This document shows, in pieces, positions 1 through 13,500 of a stretch of 64,000 bases of DNA. Under the pieces are notes generated by a model that saw nothing but the letters and a program-made list of their open reading frames with translations, was not told where the DNA came from and made no database searches. This stretch comes from Branchiostoma floridae (taxonomy: Eukaryota > Chordata > Leptocardii > Amphioxiformes > Branchiostomatidae): positions 24,277,752 to 24,341,751 of the forward strand of contig NC_049979.1 of NCBI RefSeq assembly GCF_000003815.2. Reading direction: 5' to 3'. A program made the position numbers and the translations under genes. Within the stretch, counting starts at the first letter, position 1, and each line of letters begins with the position of its first letter.

Positions 1-1440
1 AAAATTCTTTTTACAGTATTTGATTGTCAGAAAGTTAAAAGAATTTACCCTATGCAATTTGACATGACAAAGGAGTGATAATTAGGTGCTAGAGGGAATT
101 TTCCTCGATTGATTACCTTTAAGTTACCTGTGCCCTGTCAATTTGTGGAACCAAATAAGAACTACCCGGGTACCATATGATGCCCGTCCATTCAATATCG
201 TGGTCAGTAATTGTAGTGGTTGGGGGGCAGGAGCATTTAATAAAGGTTCTACCTGGCCTTAGTACTGTGACCAAATAATGGTGATGAAATTTTATCAGTT
301 GAACATAAGTAACTACTAAGTTTGATGAAATCAAGTTAATGTTTAACTTCACAAATCGAGATTTACTCTTTTTTTTTAGCTTTTTGTTGTCACAAAATAA
401 ATTTTGAATTATGTCATGTAAGACAAATTATTGATTAAGTTGAAACGAAAACCTCTGTGCAGATGTTGGGTCTAACTCTTTTATATTCATAGCATAAAAC
501 GTGTTCCTGGAAGTATTGCACACAAAGGTAAAGAAACTAAGTCTTAGAAATCTGCATTTCTTCTTAAGAAAGCTCAGGGGTACCCTTTGCCAGAAGGCAG
601 TCACCATTTTGTAACTGGGGGATTTTTCTTTACATAACATTTAAATCATCTTCCAAATTGAATTCCAGCTGATCCTTGTAACAACTATTCTTGGAAGATT
701 ACGCTGTAATAAATCATATCTGCTCCTGTGCAGCTGCTATATTTCAGACTTTAGCACTATCCCAGAATGTAAATTGTGCTTGTGCAAGGCTCCTGACAGT
801 CAGCTTTGTAGGTGAAGTGCTTGCACTTATCCAATAATTGATGGTGATGTCAATCATCAACAAGAACTAGACACAATAACCCTGAAGCAGCAAGATTGCA
901 ATGTGTTATCAGGCATGTACAGGAGTTGTAGTTGCAACAGAATTCATCTTTCTATCTGTTAGATGTTTGGTTGATGTTGTTGCATCAGAATTCTGTGCAC
1001 TGCATACAATCTCTTTTCCGAAATGGAAGCTATGTACAGGGCATCATCCTCATACACTGCAACAAAACTCATTCATGGTATTGAGGCAGTGCCAACAGAT
1101 TTCTGACGGGCTTGACACAGGGCAAGAGAGATGATAATAAATCACATACAGACATACATTTTTTTGTCAGTGCAATGGCACATGGCTCGACCCCAATATC
1201 TTTTCCAGCGTATTTTGGGCTGATAAGAGGAGTCTCTACACTTGTGAAGCCATTTGTGGCCCTCAAGTCAGAGCTTTGTTTCCAACTGTATCGAGAATGC
1301 AATCTGCAGCTTGTTGCAATTCTAATCATTGCCAACATGACCATAGAATATCGTTGGACCAAGTGCATTCCAATTATAATGAATTATGGAGATTTTGAAG
1401 ACTGAAAGCCAGGCATCTTTAGACAGATGAAGAAACTGAC
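1..1440. other. Left-edge intron sequence
   Basis: By phase this is intron following the C2 exon at 1441-1571. I looked for the remaining C2 strands on the minus strand and found no convincing exon here. No repeat family seen elsewhere in the window is recognisable. Confidence 0.5.
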
Positions 1441-1571
1441 CTTGTCCTTCTCAAGGTCATCAATGAGGAATGCGCAGGTGTCCTGCCACCTGGCTGTTGC
1501 TAAGGTCTGCTGAGTCACCTCCTTCTGCTCACCCAGCTTCAACACACACCACCTGGTCTCCTCCATAAACA
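1441..1571 (-). CDS. SMP-protein exon (C2 strands 2-4); last exon visible
   Basis: A 131-nt exon with acceptor cctcttctgcag and donor AAG/gtcagt, encoding residues 361-403. VLKLGEQK, a conserved ARWQD turn and AFLIDDLEKDK follow the C2 pattern V-x-L-G-x-Q-x (T) ... W-x-(D/E) ... F-x-(V/I). It exits in phase 0. The rest of the C2 domain and the stop codon are not in the window. Confidence 0.78.
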
Positions 1572-4500
1572 CTGCAGAAGAGGTTGTCAGATTTGCATGG
1601 AGAGGTGTAAAAATTAGTGATCCCAATGCAGTTTAGCTCACTAAAGAGCTAAATTTTTCACTGTTTATGACAGAGAAGATGCTTATAATATAAAGCATTT
1701 ACAGGCTCATTGTAATAGGAAATTCTTTCTTGTTCCCTGTAGCTCTTTTTCAAGTTCAATGACCATTAGGCTTTAAACGTTACATCCCATATTCTATAGG
1801 GACCTTTTCCAGTAGTGTACAGGTCAGGTGATCAACAACAGTCAAGATTTAAACTCCTATAACCTCTTCTTCAAGAGGTAATATTAACACAACAACTCAT
1901 ATGCTGAACACTGGACTAAGCATCCTACCTGTCTCAACTGATTTGCAATACTTTGACATGGCGGTAACTTTGACAACGCGTTTCTTCACTTTAGAAGCGG
2001 GACTTTGTACTTTGTTTGACAATAAAACTTGTTACAATAAGCTATTTTTATGAAGACATATCAATTTTCAGCATACAGGAAGTGCAAGTGTTCATCCAAT
2101 AAACCATCTGCTATCACCTAGTGTCAGAAATGTTTGCCCAAGGGCAATTCCAAAAATGAAACAGAAGGAAGCAGTACATGTACTAATCTTCTACACTGAT
2201 GTCCATGTTTTAAATGAATTCCCCAATTAATTAAGACATTCAGATCCATCTCCAACAAGGAATTTTGTTTTTGTTTCTTTCTCACCCCCCTCCCTCTATT
2301 TGTTAATCCTTCAAGTTTCTGAAAAGTTTAAAAAAAAGAAATGGCGACAAACCTTGAGCAAACTCATTCAGCTTGGGAGGAACACTGCTCAAGGTGACCG
2401 CAAGAACACCCTTGGCTGAAATTAAACACAGAAACAAAATGAAATCACTTCAAGCAAGTAATGAAATCTGAAAGTAGACAGGGATAGATTAGTTTTATCA
2501 AGATGTTCAACTTTTTATGTGCGACATGTTCCGACATCTCACCGCCTAAAGGTAGTAAAATTAAATTCTTTAATATATATGGTAAACAGGCTTGTATCTC
2601 AGTTTTTAATTTTAGATTCCTCCCAAAAGTAATGAAATTCTGAAATTATCAATTAATGGCAGTGAGTTAGAAATTTCACTCAATGCCCAATATCAAAATA
2701 TGACATCTGCCCTCTAGATATTGAATATGCTATTAATGCCAGACAGTACTTTTGCCTAAATATCAAGGAGTCTGGGCTAAAACACTTGGTAAAGTTACAG
2801 AACTTAATCAAGAGCTTAGAGGTTTCTACATGACTTTTCAAGGCAGAAATGTTCCTTATGCTGACTTCCCCTTCCTTTACTACGCATTCAATTTGAATGT
2901 CAGATTGAGATAGACTGCCAACGACTATAACTGTGTCTCACAACAGCTTATATTTCTTGCTTTAGCATTCATCATTTCCCTAGATAGAGACATTAACTAC
3001 CAAAAAATTAAAGTTAACACAAGCAGCAAAGGATTAGGTGAATCAGTTGCCTTAAGAGACAGAAAAAAAATGTTTCATGCACTAATATATATTGCTGCAG
3101 ATAGATTGAAGAACCAGTGACATTGGGTGCATAAAACAGGAAAGAAGCTGTGACATATTAGAACAAAACACAAAGCAGTCACATGTGTGCACTTAGTCTA
3201 TGTCTTTGTGGTAATAGCTGCGACACAAAAAAAATCACACCATCTACGTGACTATCCAATGTATATGTGACTACAGCACAGAGGAACATGTATGCAAAAA
3301 AACGTGAGCTTTTAAGGCCAAAATTGCCTGTCATCATATGTCCCGAATAACTTACTACTAAAAGATTTTATCATCCATCTCTGATGAAAAATGTACTGTG
3401 ATGTGCCCAATACAATACAGACTGTTCTTATACAGCTTTATGTCGCATGTCATGAAAGCTTTAGAGTGGGGTCACTGATTGGAAAATTAGCATGGGGCTG
3501 ATGAACAGATGTTACAAAGCTTATTAAGTACTGACGTTGCTCCACCAGATACAGGAAATGAAAAGGACGTCCAATCATGGCTTGGGCCACTTAATATATA
3601 TTGTACACTCAAGTATGAGTTGAAACAAATTGATGACAAGGGCACATAATGAAGTAACAGTTTGAACCAGGGGGAATAGAAATTAGAATTGACAAGAGCA
3701 TGATGATAAGATTATGGGAATTTCGTCTCTGTTACACACTGTAATAGACTAAGTCTTTAAAGATGACTTTTTCAAAAGACACTTAGGTTGAATGACCGGT
3801 AATTGGATTTCACAATCATGGTTCTTTGCATCGAAAAGAGGAAATTGCATTCCGAATGCTGACGAATAGGATTATTTTCAAAAGTAGCCATAGAAGAAAT
3901 TTCGTACACTATACAGCGCATTTGACCTTGATGGTTTGTGTCCTATATGAATAGAGGGAGAAATTTACTTTGAGAACACCACAAAAACATTTAATACACA
4001 ACAAATAGATACCTTGGTTTTCTGCCAGACTGATATCATGATATGGAAATGTATGTTCTGAAACAATGAAGATGAATTAAATGGAAAGGAAAAAAAATCA
4101 TATCATTTTTAAGCCATGCACAATGACAATTGCAAGTGGACTGCAATGGTAAAAAAGGGGTAAAAATTAATGGTTATTATAGATGATCTCACTATAGATG
4201 AAATCAATTGCTTGCTGACTGTCACAAGTTTACTTGGCAACCTAAGACTTGTAACATTGTATACAGTTGTCATTGATAACATCTATTTCAATTCTTAAAG
4301 TTGGTAAGATGGTAACTGAGATGATAAAGACTAATAATACGCTATTTCCATACACAGGTATTATGTGCTCACTAACAAGCTTTTGGTCTGTCTTTTGATC
4401 CTTCTCAAGTTGAAATTACCTAAAGCATTAATGTCAAGTCACATTACGGGACACTTTTGTTCAGGTCAATGACAATGTGAGGCTTTGCCTCATTTCAGCT

Positions 4501-7500
4501 TCACAAGGGCATCAAAACAATGTAAGGCACAATCTTAAATTTGTGTGCAGAAATAGTTTACAAAATCTTTGCAATTGATATTTCCATCATGATAATTTCA
4601 TCCCTAGAATCAGACTTCTTCTGCAACATTTATGACATAAGTCCAATCTGAATAATATCAGAATATGACTTGGTCATCGAAATTGATTGCACTGCAGTGG
4701 AAATACTCATAGACTATATATGCTACTGTCATACACTGTACATGTATGTGGGCAGAGCATATTGTCATGATTATAATCAACAGCAAGACAGTTCTCAGCA
4801 GTTAATTAGACTATTTCAGACAATTATTTTCTTCAAAGTGATCCAAGTTGTTTCTTTTCAAACAATTGTGTGGTACTTTAGAGTTAGAAAACACATTTTC
4901 GTGGTGGTACAATTTTGTAAAGGAGGACACAGCAAAATTGTGAAAATTAACCACTGTGAACAATTCACGATTCACAGCAATGTATTGTATGGAAATATTT
5001 AATACAACATCTTCCTGACTGAAAAATGCATTATGCGTTATCCATGTAAGACATCTTATGGATGCATAGCCACAGGTAATGCTGTCAAGATGAAGTTCTC
5101 TTTCAAGTTGCCTGATGAAAATGGATACTGTGTTGTCTGCCATCTTCTACGCATCAACAAGCCGGTTCCCATTCATGTAGTCTGGTCTTCAATCATGCCA
5201 GTTTTTACTTTACCATGGAAGGGATAAAAGCTTGTGCCAAGGTTGGCACACACAAAATAAGTTTCTGGGTAAAGCTATTACCTTCTTGAATAATGCACAG
5301 CCACAGACCTCCGCAAACATTGACCCTCAGCTTTCAACCCTTCCATCAATGGATGAGGACTTATCTACATGCATGGGTCTATGTGAGGGGTCACAATATG
5401 GCAGATATACCAAATTACCTTGTATAGAGCTTTTAAGCTCCTGAAAGTGCTTCACATAAAGAAGAGACAGAATACATCAATTTGCCTTTTATATAACCAG
5501 CAGTAGCACGTTTGAGGAATAATGTTTGTGTTAGCAATTTATCAAGATCTTCCATGACTTGAAAAAAAGTTTTGTTGCATATAGCATGGACAGCCTCAAT
5601 TGACCCTTTGCATATATCCAAACTGTCCAACATGTGCCTGTTTTCCTACCCTGTATTTTGCAACTCAATAAAATTGGTAGTTTTGGCAGCAATAGCTCTC
5701 AGCTTGCAAAGTAGGCCAATATCTGGCACAGTTTCAACTGTTATTGAGTCGTCCAAACGTCCATCTTGCTTGAAAATTGGAATAATCCACACAATAACCA
5801 GTGATCCACATGTGAACAAGCTAAACTATGCTCCCCCAGCACCTTTGAAACAAAGTTTTCAGGAGTCTCTCCGCCAATTGGAAAGTGTTTAAAACACAGA
5901 GCCCAGAAAGTTCAATGCTGTGAAGTCTCTCTTGATAGCACTTTAACGTTTAAACACAGAATAGCATCTGTCTGAATGGTGACGTAAAATTGACGACTTA
6001 AGCTGCAGAACTGCCAAGACAGCCGTATCTTGTTAATCTTATGGTCCGTTAGAGCAAAGGGCTAGAGTTATTTTTATGATGGTTTTACCGTGCTATCACC
6101 CTACTGTTACTGTAAGCTTCTAGAAAGCTTATGTTACGTTTTGCTGAGGTCTCATGTGGACAGTACTGAAAAATCTTACACTTGATAGTTTAGCAGATAT
6201 TCATGATTATAAATTAAAACTATTCCATGATTTGCCACAACATTGAGGTAACAATAATTATCATATTAACCATTGTCACTGTGTTAACCTTTATCACACA
6301 GAAGCAGGATTTAGCTATCATCTGTTTATTGGTTATGGGGGGGGGCAGCAGGGAGAACGGTAGCACTGTGGCAGCAATTGAAAATCAAATGGTTAGATAT
6401 GTTTGGATGAAATGCTTTTTACAGAAACTGTTTCATTGTTTAACCCAGATCTAGTGCATTTGTGATGATGCCTCATATTGCAGCTTGCATTATACATGAT
6501 ATAAGTAGAGGCATGGACAAACCTTTGGAATCTCTCCGTGATAGCTCTGGCCTGAACTCTTGGTCAGAATCTGGAGATGCCAACTTGATTTCCATCTTAC
6601 CCGGGTCCACTAATGCTGTAGGAGAAAAAAATCATGTCTTTCAAATCAATTACAGGATTCAAAAGTCTCTATACAGCTGCTACAGTAAAATCTTCCATAA
6701 ATAGTGACAGGATATAGCAATGAAAAATCATGAGCTTTGATGAAATACAAGTTCTGATGAAATCACACTGTTATACTACAAGAGAATGGTTGCTTCCCAA
6801 GATTGCTTTTTAATTAAATAACGTAAGCTTGAAATCATGAAAAACAAGCCTTTTAAAATATTCAGCATTCAATGTTGACATCTTTAAATTCAGACGAAAC
6901 TTGCTATCAGAAATCATATCCAGATTGTAAAACCTGGCATAAATATTTGTCATTGAATGCATCCTGACAGCTTAAAAGATTGTAATGTGAATCAGGAATT
7001 GATGAACACATAAAATGTCAAATGATAGATAAATGCTTCTTTCAAGAACCAAATTTAAAACTAAAAATCATGGCTAGTCATCAGACACTTGATTGACAAG
7101 AAGTGATGATCTCACAGGTGATGAGTCCGTCCATGAGTAGTGAGTGCAGCCATGTCTTCAGCACTGGAACATCCATCAGCTTCACTGCCTTCATCATACG
7201 GATGGAGAACCACACCTCTGGTCTGAAAGTAGACCACACCAAGAACTTTTATTTTCATTAGCAATACCTAGCTGATGTAGGTGGCGCTTTTGCGGTAAGA
7301 ACACAATCCCAAACGTGGCTGAATTTGTACCCCTGCTTGTCACGGTTAGGGGAGGAGAATCAGAACAGTTACTACAGTTAGAAGCTCTGAGGAAGATGTC
7401 TGACAAGCATCAAAATGTCAGCTAAGGGATATTAACTGGTTGTGCAAAATAAAACTCCTATATCCTATGATCTACCAACCTGATGAAATTATTTTCGGAT

Positions 7501-10500
7501 GTACTTTTCTTGTCATTAGCTTTAAATTCCTAGCTAGTAACTGTGTGGATATGGTTGAATTCTTTGGACACAACCACGTTATTACGTGGTCATTTTAGTG
7601 ACTGATTGTCTTCCTCGATCAGAGCAACTACATGCCTCTCTTTCACACTATAGGCTATAGGTATGCCTGCAGTGTGAAGAATGCAGTCCCAAAGGTGACT
7701 GAGTTTATATCCTCCCTCATCCAGGTTCATGACTGGAGCTGATTTTCTACCCAATGCATACAGCCTCCTTAATCTAGCAAGTGCATCTGTCATCGTCTCT
7801 GTGTATCACCTTGGCTCTATTCCAGTTTATTACGCACTTGTTTCTTCAGATATGGTCCGTCACTGCCGAGTCGTTTGTTAATGTCTGCTAGGCAAAAACA
7901 CTTGGTTGTGTAACAAGAAAGAACTTTGCTATCGATTGACTTTACCAACCTGATGAATACTATTGCAAAATGTTAGATATGTGTTTGTGTGCACCCCCCC
8001 CCAAAAAAAAAAACCAAACAACAATGATCCATCCCAAGTGCCACTGTGTAGGTCTGGTGGACATGAATGGTTACAATGCAGTATGGGAAAGGTGGCGAAG
8101 TCTGCCTTCTCTGATTGATAATTGTAATTGTTCCTTGTTATTGGTTGCCTGTGTTGTCTCGTAGTTTATGAGTTTCTTTCATCCTATCCTTGAGCTACTA
8201 GACAACTACATTCTAGGCAACCTATGCCAAACTAGATAAATGAAGAAAAAAAAAGTAGGGGGAAAAGTCACATGGTCAAAGGTACATTTCGTATGCAGTC
8301 CTGGTTGCCTACTTTTTTCTTTCTCTTTGAGACTGCAAAACTTTATTGATCTTTAGAGTAAAGCAAGCTTTTCAGGCTGCAGAAATTGGACTGATCCATC
8401 ACATATTTTACAACTTGCCAATGGACAGTCAAAATTCTATAAAAAGAATAACTGACAACACTTTTGAGCACAAAGATCCAATAGAAGACTGTACTATAAT
8501 ATCATTTGCAGTGTACGTAGTGATTGTAATGTAACTTTGTTTTTGGCAGGCTATTCAGCCAAGTGCAGAAGAAGCAACAGGACATGCAATCTTGTGGTTG
8601 CAATCTTGGAACAAAGATTGGGTCCTCCTTTGTGTACGCCACAGGGCAGACTGTCCATTACTTGTCTATCTCATGTAGTAGTACAATCTCAAAGCTCTAT
8701 AGATCTATGTTGGACCATCATTCAGCAAATGAAACTTAGGAAAAAGTCATTATCAGTACATGTATAGTTGCCTTAAAGTGATTCCTTTCCTTGGTGCTGA
8801 AATATGAGTGATTGTTTTGTAAAATTTGATCATCTTGGATTTACATCTTACTGAGCCTAGTAGAATCTTCCATGCATCATGCTGTGTATAATTTAGCAAG
8901 AATGTTGTTTAGGATTAATGCTCGTTCACCTTTATTTGTGGGGTAACCTATATCCGTTGGTTTATTAATTGGTCATTAGGGATATCACTTTAACAGTTGG
9001 TGGTTTTAAATTGCAAGATATTCAACCACCGTCTGTCGACTTGCTATCCCCAAATGTCTTATTTTTCCTATAAACAACGGATATAGGTTAACACACGAAT
9101 AAAGGTGAACTAGCGTTAAATCCTAGGTTCTGAACTTCATTCCTCTTGTAATTACTTCATACAACTTTGAATTGTTCATTACGCAAATCTATCCATATTT
9201 TGCCACATACTTCTCTATGAAGCAGATGGTTGCTCTTGCAATGTGAGGAAACTTGGTCACATTGTCCATGTGTAGCACAAACTGCATCTTCCCGGAGATG
9301 TTCAGCTTCTCCACTGCTATATCGATGTTGGCTCCCATCCTGAAGAAAACAAAGGACCTCAATGTTATACACTTCTTATGGGGAGGGGGGCATAGAAATG
9401 TATTTACACTCTGAAAAATATTTGCTTTCAGTATTATAAATAAAAATGTTTGTTTTGTGTTGTGTTTATTGTGTTTATCCAGACCATATAGAGAGTAAAG
9501 AGAGGTAGAGAGTAAAATACTACACACATTGTAAAATGTGGGAGGACAACATCAAAGCATGGAATGTTCTCAAGGATGAAAACATTAGTAAGAGCAGAAG
9601 ACCGAGCAGAATGGAGGAAGCCAGTGACCCTTTCAGTGGTGCTTCAACAGTCTTATAGAAGATAGTGAGGTCAGGTTTGCACTCAAAATTTTCAAGCTCT
9701 GTATGTCATTGAAAAAGGCTTAGTAACAACAAACTGTCAGACTTGGCGGCATGAACAGTGAAAGAGTGTGTGTTAATTCATGTACAAACATATAGGCATG
9801 CCTCACAAATTCTTTCTTCAAAGACTTTTTTTCCTCATTTCCTGCCACAGACAAACATTCATCTTGCACAGCCAGAACTTTTTGAAACTTAGCACGTACA
9901 TTCATCAACTCAAGTCTAATCTCTGTTTCCGCTGTTATCTGCTTCCCTTGGCTGTGTCTAATTTCCTGATGTCTAGTGATAGCGCTAATGGTGATTCATG
10001 TTGGGAAGAAACAGGATATTACCATTTAAGGGTGTGATAAAGATTCAGATGATCAGATACAGGATGTAGCCACGTAAAATATTACCAATTTACGCATTCC
10101 ATTATCTTGATAGTTGTACCTCCTATACAGTGATTGATGTTTTGTATTCATAACTTTCTTTATTTGTTACATGAAGAGTGACATATCACACCTGAATGTA
10201 GATCTGAGCATACAAGGTCCCAAAAGATCTCTGAGATTAACTGCCTTATCAGGTAAAATCGAAAATCAGACAAGTTTTACTTATAGAGTCCCTTGTGTAT
10301 TTTGCAAGGCATGTTTCAGGAATTAAAATGTAAGTCCAGGTGGTGATTTATACAGTTAAAAGTGTTTATCAGACTGTGTTGACGTCAGCACAGCTCACTC
10401 CGTGGCCAAATTACAGCAAAAGTTGGCAACATCTAAACCTTTGAAATCCCGAGATGGCTAATTTAAACAGACAATATATAAAGTCTGATTTTGTGTTCAA

Positions 10501-13500
10501 AACCAGAATATGTTGCGGGTCATCTGCGGTGCCACAAATTAGCTGTGTTACAGACAAAAAATATTCTACAGAATATTTACAGAAGCAGGTACCTACAGAA
10601 GCAAATACATGTATCTCAGTGATTAATATGCAGCTTTGATTAAGGCCTCTATACACAAAACAATTATTTTCTTTTGCTAACATTTGTGGGTGTGTTGATA
10701 TCCTTTTAACTTTACGCAGTTGAGTGCTTCATTTTTTCAGCTACAAGTTATCTAAAATAGCTATCTGCGATACATCAATACAATCATTTTTGTTCCAAAA
10801 ATTGGTGAATTATAAAAATATCAAAAATATGCATGAACCTCTCCCAAACACCAGCCTTGAAATTGGACAAAATATTTTTAGATTGTAACAGAAAAACAGA
10901 AAAAAAATCTTTTTAGGATGTTGCTGTTCACAGGGATCAGGATGAACAAAAACTTTAAGCTAACTAGAGCCCTGAATTTGGTTGAACGATCTATAGAATA
11001 TGGTAAAAGAAAAGCAGTTCTTGGTGGAATTCAATGTGCAGATGTTGGCACATTGACGCACCAAATCTATAGTGTGTTTTTGGCACATGGTTAGTCGGAT
11101 TCGCCAAAGAGGCTTGGTGGCCATAACTCCACCATTAGGGAAAGCTGTGTAAAGTGTCTGGTGGGTATCAAACTCAGGAACTTTCGATTCAGAGCCAAAA
11201 ACTCTACCAATTGCACCACACCAATCCCAGAATAAGGTAAAGTTCTTACATTTTGCCCCCCAATCTTGCGGTGTAGATCATCTTGAAATCGGAGCAGCAG
11301 AGCCCCACATCGGCCTCCAGAACCAGCTGGTAGTCGCTCACTTTGGCCATGTCCAGCGGGGGGCTGGTGATGTTCTCTGGGGTCGCGACCCGAGGGTTGG
11401 TCATCATGTCCGAGTACTCGTACGCCTTGACCAGGTGGAAGTGCGGTGTCTGGTCCCCCAGGGTGAAACAGGTCAACTCAATGCTGTCTGTAGACAATAT
11501 ATGAATGAAGATCATTATTGTACATATTTGCCCTCTGGGTTAAGTATTGGTCACAACAAAAGAATAGCTTAGAAATGCATGTATACATTGGCAAGGTAGC
11601 ATGAATACTATAGTTGGTTTTAAGTCAATTAGGCTTCTGCTTGCTTCTTTGTGATGATGGAAATGTAAGAACAGATATTTCTTAATTAAAGGTTTCTCTA
11701 AACTTGTCTTAATGTATATGTCTGCATTGCTTACTGTATAAAGTTGGGAAACATCAGGCTATTATTGAAGTTTAGCTCTGTTTATTATCTACACTCTTTT
11801 GCAAATTGAAGTTCATCTTCAGCCTAGATATTACACAGTTAAAATATATCTATTAAAACTTTGCAATCATCCAAACTTTTGGCAATTGGGATGCTGAATG
11901 AAGAAAATATTGAATTGGATTGCCTTTGGGTTTTATTGAATGGTCACTAGATTCTGCCAGATATATTAAAACATATCATAGACAACATCAGTTTTGAAGA
12001 GATCATCATTGGATTGACAGATATCTGATAAGTTGCCATGTGTAAATGTGGATGTTGCTGATATTATCAAGGTACAGAAGATATATGTGTTATTATTATT
12101 ACACTTATTAACATAATTACGGAGACAAATTGAGGCACGGAATCAACAAAACATTCTAGATAACATTTAATTTATTACATGGAGATACAAGGTATCTGAA
12201 CTCTTGTTGCTGACTGTATTTGTTATTCCTTGCCTGTCTATACTCAGCACTTTTGCAGACATGACTGATGGTGAAACTTTTCATGTCTTCTGTCATGTTC
12301 ACTTGGCACTTAATCAAACCAAACTTTCACAGACAAAAGGCTTGCTGTGTGACATATTTTGGCACCTCTCTGACTTCCTGCCATTTCTGGACGATAGCCA
12401 AAACAATGTGTCAAGCTCCCAGGCCTGCCCAGGGCTTTTCCATTATACAATATTTACACATACTTTGCCACAGAGGCACCTTGTATAACAAGTTACACTT
12501 CTGATGTTACAGTATCGAATGGTCTTCCAGAAAAAAATCAAAAAGTTGCTGCCTTTGACGACTCAACAGCTAAAATGAAAATATCAGGGCTGCTTTAGGA
12601 AAATCATATCAAATGTTCTGATTTTTTGTGACTAACAGCAGTTTGGGAGTGGCATGATACTTGAAAAATGAAAGTCAAAGTAGAAAAGTGGTGCTTATCT
12701 GAGGGATGACTAACCTTGGCAGTGGTATGTTGATTTACTGAAGGATAAAATAAGGTCTTTGTCACAAAATAGCTGTACATCTATTTGCCATAAAGTAAAC
12801 TCAAACACTGAAAGTAAAAAACTGCATCCTTCAAATGACTAATACAAAGATGAATTGGTGTGTTAACAGGCTCTATCGGAAAGATAAGACATGTGGCAAT
12901 GATAGATGATTTCCTCCTCCATGTTATCCCACCTTTACATGCATTCAGAGACAGGGACATCTGAGGATCCCGTGCTGTCCTTACCAAAGTTCAACATTGT
13001 ACAGATGTTTACATGGGTTTAAGGTATGATAATTATTGTAAAATTTTTGTAAAATTTGCACAAAAAAATGAATTACAAAATCTCAATTCAGATTTGCATT
13101 TGCAACTCATTTTCAATTTATACACATCACTTTTTCACATTCTCAGGATAAGAAAACAATGCAAAAGGCAAGCTGTTTAAGTCCCATTTGGCTTGTAGCC
13201 TAACAAAATGCACAGCTTTGCAAAATGGCTGCCATGTGCATATTTCATGACATAAAAAAATTGCATGAATGCAGTAAACATTACTATGCAGTGTATAAGA
13301 TACATTCAACTTAAGACAACAAAAAATCACCAACTTTGTTTTAATGTTTAAATCAGTCAGATTCTACAATATGTAATTATTAAAATCATTATATTTGCAA
13401 TATTTTGATAGATCACCACTTATGCTTCATTCTAGAGTAAAAAAAAAAAACACCCTGTAATGTTGCACCGTATGGCATCTGTAATATAGACTGTGAAGTA

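Noticed and set aside
1069-1368. Next C2 exon of the SMP gene
   Set aside because: The 99-residue minus-strand frame has no C2 strand pattern and no fitting phase-0 acceptor.
6601-6615. 15-nt micro-exon using the CCGG/gtaaga donor
   Set aside because: It would remove the KMEIKL strand that matches the post-SMP region. The longer exon fits phase with 2353-2415.
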